Positions 1-11,120 of a stretch of DNA of 64,000 bases are shown here, piece after piece (position 1 is the first letter of the stretch; each line of letters begins with the position of its first letter). The position numbers and the translations under genes were made by a program. Location of the stretch: positions 14,483,703-14,547,702 of the forward strand of contig CM063258.1 of the NCBI GenBank assembly GCA_032158295.1, in the 5' to 3' direction. The notes under the pieces are model-generated. The model ran no database searches and was not told the DNA's origin. It saw only the letters and a program-made list of their open reading frames with translations. The stretch comes from Pycnopodia helianthoides (Eukaryota; Echinodermata; Asteroidea; Forcipulatida; Asteriidae).

Positions 1-3000
1 GTCCTCTGTTTCCCTCAAACAAGTATTTTTTCCTAAACAAGTCATTGTTTCCTCTGCAAACAAGTCCTGTTTCCCCTCAAACAAGTTTCCTCATTGTTTT
101 CCCTCAAACAAGTCTCTGTTTCCCTCAAACAAGTCATGTGTTTCCCTCAAACAAGTCTTGTTTCCCTGCAAACAAGTCTTGTCTCGTTTTCCCTCAAACA
201 AGTCTTGTTTCCCTCAAACAAGTCTTGTTTCCCTCAAACAGTCTTGTTTCCCTCAAAAATCATGTTTTTTCCTCAAACAAGTCTTGTTTCCTTCAAACAA
301 GTCATGTTTTTTCTAACAAGTTCTTTCCCTCTGTTTCCCTCAAACAAGTCTTGTCCTTAACAGTCATGTGTTTCCCTGCAAACAAGTCATCTGTTTCCCC
401 TCAAACAAGTCTATCTCTGTTTTCCCTCAAACAAGTCATATGTTTCCTTCAAACAAGTCATTGTTTTCCTCTGCAAACAAGTCTCTGTTTTCCCTCAAAC
501 AAGTCCTTTTTCCCCTCAAACAAGTCATGTGTTTCCTCTGCAAACAAGTCCTCTGTTTCCCCTCAAAACAAGTCATATGTTTCCCCTCAAACAAGTCATG
601 TGTTTCCTCTGCAAACAAGTCCTCTGTTTCCCGTAAACAAGTATCAAAAGTCATTTTTCCCTTAAACAAGTCATGTGTGTCCTCTGCAAACAAGTCCTCT
701 GTTTCCCGTAAAATAGTCCTTTTCCCCTTAAAACAAGTCATGTGTTTCCTCTACAAACAAGTCATGTGTCCCTCAACAAGTCTTCTCTCCTCTGCAAACA
801 AGTCATGTGTTTCCTCTCAAACAAGTCATGTGTTTCCCTCAAACAAGTCCTGTTTCCCTTAAACAAGTCATGTGTTTTCCTCTCAAACAAGACATGTAAT
901 TCCTTTTCAAACAAGTCCTCTGTTTACCCTCAATCGAGTCTATTTTCCCTTCAAACAAGTCATGTATTTCCTCTGCAAACAAGTCATTTGTTTCCACTCA
1001 AACAAGTCCTTCTTTCCCCTTAAACAAGTCATCTGTTTCCTCTGCAAACAAGTCATCTGTTTCCCTAAACAAGTCTGTGTTTCCCCTCAAACAAGTCCTT
1101 TTCCCCTCAAACAAGTCATGTCTTTCCTATGCAAACAAGTCCTCTGTTTCCCTCAAACAAGTCATATGTTTCCCGTCAAACAAGTCATGTGTTTCCTCTT
1201 AAACAAATCATTGTTTCCTCTGCAAACAAGTCCTCTTTTCCCCTCAAACAAGCCATGTGTTTTCCCTGCAAACAAGTCCTCTGTTTCCCCTCAAACGAGT
1301 CATAAGTTTTCCCTCTAACAAAACATGTGTTTCCCTGCAAACAAGTCATATGTTTCCCCTCAAACAAGTTATGTGTTTCCTGTGCAAAAAAGTCCTCTGT
1401 TTTCCTTAAACAAGTCCCCTCTTTCCCCTCAAACAAGTCATGTCTTTCCTCTGCAAACAAGTCCTCTGTTTCCCCTCAAACAAGTCCTCTTTCCCCTTAA
1501 ACAAGTCATGTGTTTCCTCTGCAAACAACTCCTCTGTTTCCTCTAAAACAAGTCCTCGCTTTCCCTTTAAACAAGTCATGTGTTTCCTCTCCAAAGAAGT
1601 CATGCGTTTCCCCTCAAACAAGTCCTCTTTCCCCTTAAACAAGTCATGTGTTTCCCCTCAAACAAGTCTTCTTTCCTCTGCAAACAAGTCATGTGTTTCC
1701 TCTGCAAACAAGTCCTCTGTTTCCCTCAAACAAGTCATACATGTATGTTTCCCGTCAAACAAGTCATATGTTTCCTCTGCAAACAAGTCCTCTGTTTCCC
1801 CTCAAACGAGTCATATGTTTTCCCTCTAACAAGTCATGTGTTTCCTCTGCAAACAAGTCACCTGTTTCCCGTCAAACAAGAAGTCATGTGTTTCCTCTGC
1901 AAATAAGTCACCTGTTTCCCGTCAAACAAGTCATGTGTTTCCTCTGCAAACAAGTGATCTGTTTCCCCTCAAACAAGTCATGTGTTTCCTCTACAAACAA
2001 GTCCACTCTTTCCCCTTAAACAAGTTATGTGTTTCCCCTCAAACAAGTCCTCTTTCCCCCTAAACAAGTCATGTGTTTCCCCTCAAACAAGTCATGTGTT
2101 TCCCCTCAAACAAGTCCTCTTTCCCTTTAAACAAGTCATGTGTTTTCTCTGGAAACAAGTCATGTGTTTCCTCTTCAAACAAGTCCTCTGTTTCCCCTCA
2201 ATCGAGTCATATGTTTCTCTTCAAACAAGTCATGTGTTTCTTCTGCAAACAAGTCCTCTGTTTCCCCTTAAACAAATCATATGTTTCCCATCAAACAAGT
2301 CATTTGTTTCCTCTGCAAACAAGTCCTCTGTTTCCCCTCAAACAAGTCATATGTTTTCCCTCTAACAAGTCATGTGTTTCCTCTGCAAACAAGTCCTCTT
2401 TTTCCCATCAAACAAGTCATTTGTTTCCTCTGCAAACAAGTCATCTGTTTCCCCTCAAACAAGTCATATGTTTCCCGTCAAACAAATCATGTGTTTCCTC
2501 TGCAAACAAGTCCTCTGTTTCCCGTAAAAGAAGTCCTCTTTCCCCTTAAACAAGTCATGTGTTTCCTCTGCAAACAAGTCCTCTGTTTCCCCTCAAACAA
2601 TCCTTTATCCCCTTAAACAAGTCATGTGCTTCCTCTGCAAACAACTCCTCTGTTTCCTCTAAAACAAGTCCTCTCTTTCCCCTTGAACAAGTCATGTGTT
2701 TCCTCTGCAAAGAAGTCATGCGTTTCCCTCAAACAAGTCCTCTTTCCCCTTAAACAAGTCATGTGTTTCCCCTCAAACAAGTCTTCTTTGCTCTGCAAAC
2801 AAGTCATGTGTTTCCTCTGCAAACAAGTCCTCTGTTTCCCCTCAAACAAGTCATATGTTTCCCGTCAAACAAGTCATATGTTTCCTCTGCAAACAAGTCC
2901 TCTGTTTCCCCTCAAACAAGTCCTCTGTTTCCCCTCAAACAAGTTATGTTTCTTCTCAAACAAGTCATATGTTTCCTCTGCAAACAAGTCCTCTGTTTCC

Positions 3001-3340
3001 CCTCAAACAAGTCCTTTTTCCCCTTAAACAAGTCATGTGTTTCCTCTGCAAACAAGTCCTCTGTTTCTCCTCAAACAAGTCATATGTTTCCCCTCAAACA
3101 AGTCATGTGTTTCCTGTGCAAACAAGTCCTCTGTTTTCCCTTAAACAAGTCCCCTCTTTCCCCTCAAACAAGTCATGTGTTTCCTCTGCAAACAAGTCCT
3201 CTGTTTCCCCTCAAACAAATCATGTTTCCCATCAAACAAATCATTTGTTTCCTCTGCAAACAAGTCCTCTGTTTCCCCTCAAACAAGTCATATGTTTTCC
3301 CTCTAACAAGTCATGTGTTTCCTCTGCAAACAAGTCCTCT
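1..3340. repeat. 22-24 bp minisatellite, left block
   Basis: Tandem repeat with core CAAACAAGTC followed by a variable trinucleotide and a pyrimidine stretch ending TTTCC(C)CT or TTTCCTCTG. Sub-types (CATGTG, CCTCTG, CATATG) alternate and form loose higher-order units. Many units are 24 bp, so several frames stay open for long stretches and give Ser/Lys/Gln/Phe-rich translations; these are repeat artefacts. The first 400 bases have more single-base losses in the C and A runs than the rest, which could be decay or consensus error. The array continues at 19956 after the retroelement insertion. Confidence 0.95.
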
Positions 3341-3600
3341 TGATAGAGAAATGATGGCGCTGTCCCATTCAGTGACACTCCAACACTGTTGACTTGAGAT
3401 TTACATAAAACTGTAAAAGTGTTTTTACATGCTTTATGGGTGAGGTTTGCGTCTGGGTAATATGTTCGTATTTTTGTCAAATTGACGGGGGTGATATGAC
3501 AAACATAAATAGGACCAGAGGAACTGGTTGACAAGTGTCAACAAATTGGTTTTCAAGGGGTAGACCGCGAGGATATTTTTTCAGATCCTCTTTGTGTATA

Positions 3601-3642
3601 GCAATAACATGTTTTCATGCCTTCTTGGCACTCATCAGTTGC
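3601..3642 (-). ncRNA. hammerhead ribozyme, PLE unit 1
   Basis: On the minus strand: stem I 3' strand GCAA, core CTGATGA, 5-bp stem II (GTGCC/GGCAT with loop AAGAA), core GAAA, a 3-bp stem III (AAC/GTT, loop AT), then U16.1-A17, then stem I 5' strand TTGC. All invariant hammerhead positions are present. Predicted cleavage is after A17, between 3605 and 3604. A further 7-bp pairing (CAGATTC with GGATCTG) could extend stem I beyond an internal loop. Very short stem III is the known form for hammerheads of Penelope-like elements. Confidence 0.85.
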
Positions 3643-3752
3643 ATGTGGGTGATTCTAATAGAATCTGTAGGTCTTATGTCTTGTGAAAGACATATTATTT
3701 GTGTAGTTCGCTTAGGTTCAGGTAAAATGTAATATTTTCCGTATGCGGATTT

Positions 3753-5802
3753 TTAGTCCTGAGTTGAGTTTTCAGTATATGTGACCTGTTCCTCCAATAA
3801 GGATATTAGGATGTTTAGTGTTTCATCCGGGTCTTCAAAACCCGAATCATCAGGGGGTGGAGCGAGCTGTTTAGAGGTTGAGTCGGTTGGACTCCGGTTT
3901 AGTTTTGCTCTGATCATCTTTTCCCTTATGTTTTGATCTTTTCTATACGCAATGAAAGGAGGGTCTGGAAAGATCCCCGAAAGTGTTTCATGATTGCGTA
4001 TTAGAGACCAGTTTTGTTTGATGGATTTGTTTAGGTCACTTTGGTTGATGTACGGGTTGTATGTCGTACTGAAAACCAATGGAGTTTTGCTTTCCGTTTT
4101 TTCTTGTTGTTTATGAATCAAATTAGATCGTTCTCTGTGTGATACTGTTTCCGTGATTTTGTTTATCTCTGAAAGGTTATAGCCTCTTGCTATTAGCTTT
4201 TCAGAGAAATTGTTGACTTTAATTAAGAAATCATCTTCGTTATTTGTGTTTCTGGCATATCGGAGTGTTTCTCCGTATATGAATGCTTTGAACACATGTG
4301 GGGGGTGTGATGATGTCTTGTGTAGGTATTGGTAGGTTTCAGTAGGTTTGGTATATACTTTTGTGTCTAAAATACCAGTTTCACTGAACCTTTTACCTTT
4401 GAAGATTGTTAGGTCAAGGTAGTTGATGGCAGTATCAGAGGCCTCAAAAGTGAATTTGAGGGTTGGGTGTATTTGATTCATGTCGTTGATAAGGCTCTTG
4501 AAATTGTCAAGGGTGTTGTTATAGATGACAAGTATGTCGTCTCTATAACGCCACCAGGTTAGGATGTGATCAGCTTTTTCCAGGATTTGTTTTTCCAGAA
4601 CATGTAGTGTAATATCACAGATTTCAGGGCTTGCTGTTGAACCCATGGCGCATCCGATTTTTTGGAGATAGTAGTTGTTACTGAAATGGAAGCAGTTTCT
4701 TCCTAATATCAGTTCCAATAGCTTACGGATGCAGTTGGAGGGTGGTTTTGTGATAGAGTATGGGTGGTTGGTTCGGTCTAGGGCATCGCAAACACTGTTT
4801 ATTGCTTCCGTTTGACGGACGTTTGTGTACATTGAGACAACATCAATACTTGTTATCAGAACATTGGGTGGAAATGTGGAATCCTCAAGTTTGCGCAATA
4901 TGTCTGCGGTATCGCGGACATATGTTGGTTGGGCGGTAACTATCGGAAGAAGGAAAAAGTCCACAAATTCTGATATTTTGGCTGTAGGGCTTGAACATCC
5001 ACTTATTATAGGTCTCCCTACGAAAGGCGTGCCCGCGGGTGGTGTTTTGTGTATCTTCGGCAGAAAATACATAGTAGGGCAGTGGCCTGGTTGTGAGAGT
5101 GGATCAAGATAAGCCAGGGTTTGTTTGTTGATGTATTTGCTTCTATGCATATTGATGAGTAGGTTGTGGACCATTGTAATGGTCTGTTGTGTGATATCTT
5201 GGTCAAGCTTTGTGTAGTGCTTGGATTCAAGATGTCGGTAGCCTACTTCAAGGTAATCAGTGCGGTTCATTATGCAAATGCCTCTTCCTTTGTCGTAAGG
5301 TTTAATTACGATGTCTGGATTGTTTTTTAGTTTGGTTATGGCTGATATTTCTTGTTTGGTCATATTTCTGAGCTGATTGCGCAATCGAATATGAGCAAAT
5401 TGGTATTTTGTGGCTTCCAAATAATTCTCGAGTGTCGCACATTGTTGTTGAATTTGGATGCCATTTTGAGGGTGGTTTGAAAGGTTGAGCCTTGGTAGGT
5501 TTGTTGTGCATTAGGAAGGCAATTCTCATTCTTCTTTGGAAGATATTGAAATCACTCAGAAGTTTTTTACGGGTGGGTTTGGCCGGAGTGGGAACAAAGT
5601 TGAGACCTTTTCCTAAAGCAACTTTCTCAATTGTGGAAAGGTTTGCCTTGGATAGGTTGGTTATGAAATGTTCACTTTCTTCTGCCAGTTGTTTAAGAAT
5701 ATTATTCTTTTTGAACCGTTTAGATTTGGAGCATGTGTGTGAAAAGTTATTGGCTTTTCTTTGGGAGCTGTTTGCTCGTTTATCAAACTTTCGTTTAGTC
5801 AT
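3753..5802 (-). pseudogene. Penelope-like RT of unit 1, frameshifted
   Basis: Same protein as the unit 2 RT but split by one extra T near 5443-5448 (ATTGTTGTTG instead of ATTGTGTTG). The upstream part reads as about 118 normal residues then a shifted tail; the downstream part is open for 555 codons and contains all catalytic motifs. Reads across this T/G run would tell a real mutation from an assembly error. Confidence 0.88.
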
Positions 5803-5986
5803 ACTTATGAAAGAAGAGTTATACCAGTAGTTGTGTTCAGTAATAATATATACTTGGATTTGTCGTATTATATTATTATTATTAGATTATTTATTTAATG
5901 AAAAATAAATAACAAAGCTGTATATTATCTCTCTTTGGAAGATGGGGTGGTCCTGAAAAGGACCGGTTTGTTTGAAAGTAAACGAG

Positions 5987-6643
5987 TTACAGGTGCTCCC
6001 GTTTTCTCTTCGAGCCCTTGCTTGCCGGTTGTCTTGGTCTTGTGAAGTACCCGAAGAGTTGAGTGGCCGTTCTCAGGTTGGCTCCTTCAAAGTCTGCTAC
6101 AAGCTTGGTTCTTGCCTCTTTCCTCGCCGTCCCCAATTTCTGTTCGATCTCCTTCTCCTGGAACTTGTACTCTTCCAGTGCTAGTTGTACTAGAAGCAAC
6201 GAGGCTTTTGACGTGAGTCTATTCCAGTTCTCCGTAAAGGAGGGCTGAAAGGTTAGGCCTCGGTGCGGGTGTGGTGGTTTCGCCGTTGATTTTAGGTAGA
6301 CCGGAGGTTTGTTTGTTGTTATGGCTTGGTTGTAAACTCCTAGTTGACTAGTGATGTGGCTTTTGGCGGCCGATAGTCTGTTGACTGGTTCCGCCAAAAG
6401 TTTCACGTTGTTGAAGTCAGTTTCTGATAGCCTGATACGAGGGACAGGGGTTTCGTTTGCGAATTCCTCCCTGACCTCGAGAGATGTAATTAGGGAGTCC
6501 TCTAGGCGGTCTATCAGGGGCAGTTGTCCGCACTGGAAGTCGCTAGAGTTGGAGGATGCAGGAGATGGTGGGTCCTGGCTGGGAGGAGGTTGAGGGCTTG
6601 TTTTGGTGCGTCGCTTGAAGGATTTACTTAGCTTGGTCGACAT
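5987..6643 (-). CDS. Penelope-like element ORF1, unit 1
   Basis: Same 218-residue protein as ORF1 of unit 2. A TATATA stretch about 30-40 bases upstream of the ATG (6672-6680, read on the minus strand) might be a TATA box, which would leave a very short leader; this is inference only. Confidence 0.78.
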   Translation of the reverse strand: MSTKLSKSFKRRTKTSPQPPPSQDPPSPASSNSSDFQCGQLPLIDRLEDSLITSLEVREEFANETPVPRIRLSETDFNNVKLLAEPVNRLSAAKSHITSQLGVYNQAITTNKPPVYLKSTAKPPHPHRGLTFQPSFTENWNRLTSKASLLLVQLALEEYKFQEKEIEQKLGTARKEARTKLVADFEGANLRTATQLFGYFTRPRQPASKGSKRKREHL

Positions 6644-8078
6644 GTTGTCAGTGGCGTGATCGCCGTGGTGACAGGGTATATATCCAGAGAAAAAGTGGAC
6701 GCTGCGAAGGTCACTCAGGTGTATGCTTCCAGGAGTTGCGGGTAGTTGATTGGTTGGTTGAAGTTCCTTTGTGTTCAGAAGGTGTTAGTGTCCAGTAGTT
6801 CCGGTGGTTGGCTCGCACAAAATGCGCGGGAATACTGAATGTGGGATTCTGGATTCCGTGGCAAGTTTGTGTTTGTTTTTTTGTGGAAATGGCGAAATTT
6901 TCCCTTTTCGAATGCGAAAAAATGAGAAATAAAATTGTAGTACCATTTCTACAGATGTGTGGAGTACTAATTGAGTATATGAGCCAGATTATTTGTTCCC
7001 TTCCGGTTGCGGAATTGGGAAAGGTATCATGGGTTGTTTGTGTGTGAAGGGTTGTAATGATTTTCTATTGTTTTGGAGCAAATATTTCTGTTCTGTCCCG
7101 CCTGCGGGTGTGTGAACGGGGAGTGGTTATACTTTTTTTTGCTCGTGTTTGTTTTTATTTTGGAAGATGTTCCATGATTTGATTTTGAAAATCTCATTTC
7201 CCGAGGAAATGGTATATATACCCGGTTGCGGGTAAATTGTAGTATTGTGGTACCTTAGTTATATTATAAGGTGTATAAACGGGTTTGACATCGAGACAAG
7301 GGTTTATGGGTTGTGGGTAGTGTTTTGTAAAGAAAATAATGGATTGCTGTTTGCGTTTACATTATAATCTCTTATATGGTAATTAATTATTAAATAATAA
7401 TTAATTCAAGAGTGTGGGTACCCATTCATTTATGTGTTTTCCATCTGAATGCAGAAAGTTTCGGAAAAATATTGAAAGGTGTTTGGTGTCCTTTTTAAAA
7501 CCGGATTGCGGAAGGAAAAGGTTTTGAGTTTATTTTCAATATTTGTATTTATGTGGATGTCAGGTTCGTTCTTTTTTAAGAAGAGCGGAACGGATTTTGG
7601 TTTTGGACATCATGGTAATGATGTTATTTGGTCATGTTTTTAGACGGACCGGTAGGTATCAAGTCGTGTAGTGGCATAAAGTATGTCTTATACCTGTTGT
7701 AGTGCAGTGTGGAGCAACCTGAAGATACCAGTCTCGCTAAACGAGTGGTATACCCCGGTAGCTTGTGTAGCCATCGACCCACAGTACCTCCTAAAAAGGC
7801 AAGGAGTATAGCAGTAAATGATAGAGAAATGATGGCGCTGTCCCATTCAGTGACACTCCAACACTGTTGACTTGAGATTTACATAAAACTGTAAAAGTGT
7901 TTTTACATGCTTTATGGGTGAGGTTTGCGTCTGGGTAATATGTTCGTATTTTTGTCAAATTGACGGGGGTGATATGACAAACATAAATAGGACCAGAGGA
8001 ACTGGTTGACAAGTGTCAACAAATTGGTTTTCAAGGGGTAGACCGCGAGGATATTTTTTCAGATCCTCTTTGTGTATA

Positions 8079-8120
8079 GCAATAACATGTTTTCATGCCT
8101 TCTTGGCACTCATCAGTTGC
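8079..8120 (-). ncRNA. hammerhead ribozyme, PLE unit 2
   Basis: Same 42-nt core as in unit 1, starting 110 nt past the RT stop. Predicted cleavage lies between 8083 and 8082. Together with the site in unit 3 it would bound an RNA of one 4477-nt unit that contains ORF1 and the intact RT. Confidence 0.85.
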
Positions 8121-8230
8121 ATGTGGGTGATTCTAATAGAATCTGTAGGTCTTATGTCTTGTGAAAGACATATTATTTGTGTAGTTCGCTTAGGTTCAGG
8201 TAAAATGTAATATTTTCCGTATGCGGATTT

Positions 8231-10279
8231 TTAGTCCTGAGTTGAGTTTTCAGTATATGTGACCTGTTCCTCCAATAAGGATATTAGGATGTTTAGTGTT
8301 TCATCCGGGTCTTCAAAACCCGAATCATCAGGGGGTGGAGCGAGCTGTTTAGAGGTTGAGTCGGTTGGACTCCGGTTTAGTTTTGCTCTGATCATCTTTT
8401 CCCTTATGTTTTGATCTTTTCTATACGCAATGAAAGGAGGGTCTGGAAAGATCCCCGAAAGTGTTTCATGATTGCGTATTAGAGACCAGTTTTGTTTGAT
8501 GGATTTGTTTAGGTCACTTTGGTTGATGTACGGGTTGTATGTCGTACTGAAAACCAATGGAGTTTTGCTTTCCGTTTTTTCTTGTTGTTTATGAATCAAA
8601 TTAGATCGTTCTCTGTGTGATACTGTTTCCGTGATTTTGTTTATCTCTGAAAGGTTATAGCCTCTTGCTATTAGCTTTTCAGAGAAATTGTTGACTTTAA
8701 TTAAGAAATCATCTTCGTTATTTGTGTTTCTGGCATATCGGAGTGTTTCTCCGTATATGAATGCTTTGAACACATGTGGGGGGTGTGATGATGTCTTGTG
8801 TAGGTATTGGTAGGTTTCAGTAGGTTTGGTATATACTTTTGTGTCTAAAATACCAGTTTCACTGAACCTTTTACCTTTGAAGATTGTTAGGTCAAGGTAG
8901 TTGATGGCAGTATCAGAGGCCTCAAAAGTGAATTTGAGGGTTGGGTGTATTTGATTCATGTCGTTGATAAGGCTCTTGAAATTGTCAAGGGTGTTGTTAT
9001 AGATGACAAGTATGTCGTCTCTATAACGCCACCAGGTTAGGATGTGATCAGCTTTTTCCAGGATTTGTTTTTCCAGAACATGTAGTGTAATATCACAGAT
9101 TTCAGGGCTTGCTGTTGAACCCATGGCGCATCCGATTTTTTGGAGATAGTAGTTGTTACTGAAATGGAAGCAGTTTCTTCCTAATATCAGTTCCAATAGC
9201 TTACGGATGCAGTTGGAGGGTGGTTTTGTGATAGAGTATGGGTGGTTGGTTCGGTCTAGGGCATCGCAAACACTGTTTATTGCTTCCGTTTGACGGACGT
9301 TTGTGTACATTGAGACAACATCAATACTTGTTATCAGAACATTGGGTGGAAATGTGGAATCCTCAAGTTTGCGCAATATGTCTGCGGTATCGCGGACATA
9401 TGTTGGTTGGGCGGTAACTATCGGAAGAAGGAAAAAGTCCACAAATTCTGATATTTTGGCTGTAGGGCTTGAACATCCACTTATTATAGGTCTCCCTACG
9501 AAAGGCGTGCCCGCGGGTGGTGTTTTGTGTATCTTCGGCAGAAAATACATAGTAGGGCAGTGGCCTGGTTGTGAGAGTGGATCAAGATAAGCCAGGGTTT
9601 GTTTGTTGATGTATTTGCTTCTATGCATATTGATGAGTAGGTTGTGGACCATTGTAATGGTCTGTTGTGTGATATCTTGGTCAAGCTTTGTGTAGTGCTT
9701 GGATTCAAGATGTCGGTAGCCTACTTCAAGGTAATCAGTGCGGTTCATTATGCAAATGCCTCTTCCTTTGTCGTAAGGTTTAATTACGATGTCTGGATTG
9801 TTTTTTAGTTTGGTTATGGCTGATATTTCTTGTTTGGTCATATTTCTGAGCTGATTGCGCAATCGAATATGAGCAAATTGGTATTTTGTGGCTTCCAAAT
9901 AATTCTCGAGTGTCGCACATTGTGTTGAATTTGGATGCCATTTTGAGGGTGGTTTGAAAGGTTGAGCCTTGGTAGGTTTGTTGTGCATTAGGAAGGCAAT
10001 TCTCATTCTTCTTTGGAAGATATTGAAATCACTCAGAAGTTTTTTACGGGTGGGTTTGGCCGGAGTGGGAACAAAGTTGAGACCTTTTCCTAAAGCAACT
10101 TTCTCAATTGTGGAAAGGTTTGCCTTGGATAGGTTGGTTATGAAATGTTCACTTTCTTCTGCCAGTTGTTTAAGAATATTATTCTTTTTGAACCGTTTAG
10201 ATTTGGAGCATGTGTGTGAAAAGTTATTGGCTTTTCTTTGGGAGCTGTTTGCTCGTTTATCAAACTTTCGTTTAGTCAT
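8231..10279 (-). CDS. Penelope-like reverse transcriptase, intact, no GIY-YIG domain
   Basis: 682-aa reverse transcriptase that would copy element RNA. Visible motifs: Lys/Arg-rich N terminus (1-60); KPYDKGRG at 167-174; YFLPKIHK at 245-252 and GRPIISG at 262-268, typical of Penelope-like RTs; SIDVVSMYTN at 318-327 (catalytic Asp320); GCAMGSTASPE at 383-393; RYRDD at 418-422 (catalytic Asp421 and Asp422); NYLDLTIF at 460-467. The thumb region ends in a PPFIAYR...NIREKMIRAKL block, after which canonical members continue into a Cys-containing linker and a GIY-YIG nuclease. Here the protein ends about 50 residues later in an acidic tail with no such domain. An N-terminal nuclease is not visible either. 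The start is the first ATG of the frame and precedes a basic stretch. This is the only uninterrupted RT in the window. Confidence 0.93.
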   Translation of the reverse strand: MTKRKFDKRANSSQRKANNFSHTCSKSKRFKKNNILKQLAEESEHFITNLSKANLSTIEKVALGKGLNFVPTPAKPTRKKLLSDFNIFQRRMRIAFLMHNKPTKAQPFKPPSKWHPNSTQCATLENYLEATKYQFAHIRLRNQLRNMTKQEISAITKLKNNPDIVIKPYDKGRGICIMNRTDYLEVGYRHLESKHYTKLDQDITQQTITMVHNLLINMHRSKYINKQTLAYLDPLSQPGHCPTMYFLPKIHKTPPAGTPFVGRPIISGCSSPTAKISEFVDFFLLPIVTAQPTYVRDTADILRKLEDSTFPPNVLITSIDVVSMYTNVRQTEAINSVCDALDRTNHPYSITKPPSNCIRKLLELILGRNCFHFSNNYYLQKIGCAMGSTASPEICDITLHVLEKQILEKADHILTWWRYRDDILVIYNNTLDNFKSLINDMNQIHPTLKFTFEASDTAINYLDLTIFKGKRFSETGILDTKVYTKPTETYQYLHKTSSHPPHVFKAFIYGETLRYARNTNNEDDFLIKVNNFSEKLIARGYNLSEINKITETVSHRERSNLIHKQQEKTESKTPLVFSTTYNPYINQSDLNKSIKQNWSLIRNHETLSGIFPDPPFIAYRKDQNIREKMIRAKLNRSPTDSTSKQLAPPPDDSGFEDPDETLNILISLLEEQVTYTENSTQD

Positions 10280-10463
10280 ACTTATGAAAGAAGAGTTATA
10301 CCAGTAGTTGTGTTCAGTAATAATATATACTTGGATTTGTCGTATTATATTATTATTATTAGATTATTTATTTAATGAAAAATAAATAACAAAGCTGTAT
10401 ATTATCTCTCTTTGGAAGATGGGGTGGTCCTGAAAAGGACCGGTTTGTTTGAAAGTAAACGAG

Positions 10464-11120
10464 TTACAGGTGCTCCCGTTTTCTCTTCGAGCCCTTGCTT
10501 GCCGGTTGTCTTGGTCTTGTGAAGTACCCGAAGAGTTGAGTGGCCGTTCTCAGGTTGGCTCCTTCAAAGTCTGCTACAAGCTTGGTTCTTGCCTCTTTCC
10601 TCGCCGTCCCCAATTTCTGTTCGATCTCCTTCTCCTGGAACTTGTACTCTTCCAGTGCTAGTTGTACTAGAAGCAACGAGGCTTTTGACGTGAGTCTATT
10701 CCAGTTCTCCGTAAAGGAGGGCTGAAAGGTTAGGCCTCGGTGCGGGTGTGGTGGTTTCGCCGTTGATTTTAGGTAGACCGGAGGTTTGTTTGTTGTTATG
10801 GCTTGGTTGTAAACTCCTAGTTGACTAGTGATGTGGCTTTTGGCGGCCGATAGTCTGTTGACTGGTTCCGCCAAAAGTTTCACGTTGTTGAAGTCAGTTT
10901 CTGATAGCCTGATACGAGGGACAGGGGTTTCGTTTGCGAATTCCTCCCTGACCTCGAGAGATGTAATTAGGGAGTCCTCTAGGCGGTCTATCAGGGGCAG
11001 TTGTCCGCACTGGAAGTCGCTAGAGTTGGAGGATGCAGGAGATGGTGGGTCCTGGCTGGGAGGAGGTTGAGGGCTTGTTTTGGTGCGTCGCTTGAAGGAT
11101 TTACTTAGCTTGGTCGACAT
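10464..11120 (-). CDS. Penelope-like element ORF1, unit 2
   Basis: 218-aa protein of unknown function encoded upstream of the RT in the same direction, about 185 bp away. Residues 1-40 are basic then Pro/Ser-rich. A helical, heptad-like Leu/Glu/Lys region (roughly 150-190) could form a coiled coil. The C terminus is strongly basic (KGSKRKREHL). There are no Cys/His knuckles and no recognisable enzyme motif. By analogy with ORF1 proteins of other retroelements, RNA binding or multimerisation is a guess only. The frame is identical in units 1-3, which supports its being real. Confidence 0.8.
   Translation of the reverse strand: MSTKLSKSFKRRTKTSPQPPPSQDPPSPASSNSSDFQCGQLPLIDRLEDSLITSLEVREEFANETPVPRIRLSETDFNNVKLLAEPVNRLSAAKSHITSQLGVYNQAITTNKPPVYLKSTAKPPHPHRGLTFQPSFTENWNRLTSKASLLLVQLALEEYKFQEKEIEQKLGTARKEARTKLVADFEGANLRTATQLFGYFTRPRQPASKGSKRKREHL

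Larger units (their letters stand above)
3341..7818 (-). mobile_element. Penelope-like element, tandem unit 1
   Basis: First of three complete head-to-tail units, transcribed right to left. The left edge (TGATAGAG at 3341) abuts minisatellite and is the 3' end of the element; the same octamer opens each next unit at 7819, 12296 and 16772. Order in the transcribed direction: leader, ORF1 (6643-5987), AT-rich spacer, RT (5802-3753, frameshifted), hammerhead ribozyme (3642-3601), 3' tail. The unit is 4478 bp, one more than unit 2, because of an extra base in the RT near 5443-5448. Confidence 0.92.

Noticed and set aside
45..3392. Overlapping open frames rich in Ser, Lys, Gln, Asn and Phe, up to 215 codons
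   Set aside because: They lie in a 22-24 bp tandem repeat where many units are a multiple of three; all frames give the same few words. No gene signal.
7713..7760. Second hammerhead candidate: CTGAAGA followed by a strong hairpin in the leader
   Set aside because: The CUGANGA core is present but no GAA follows the hairpin, so the catalytic core cannot form.
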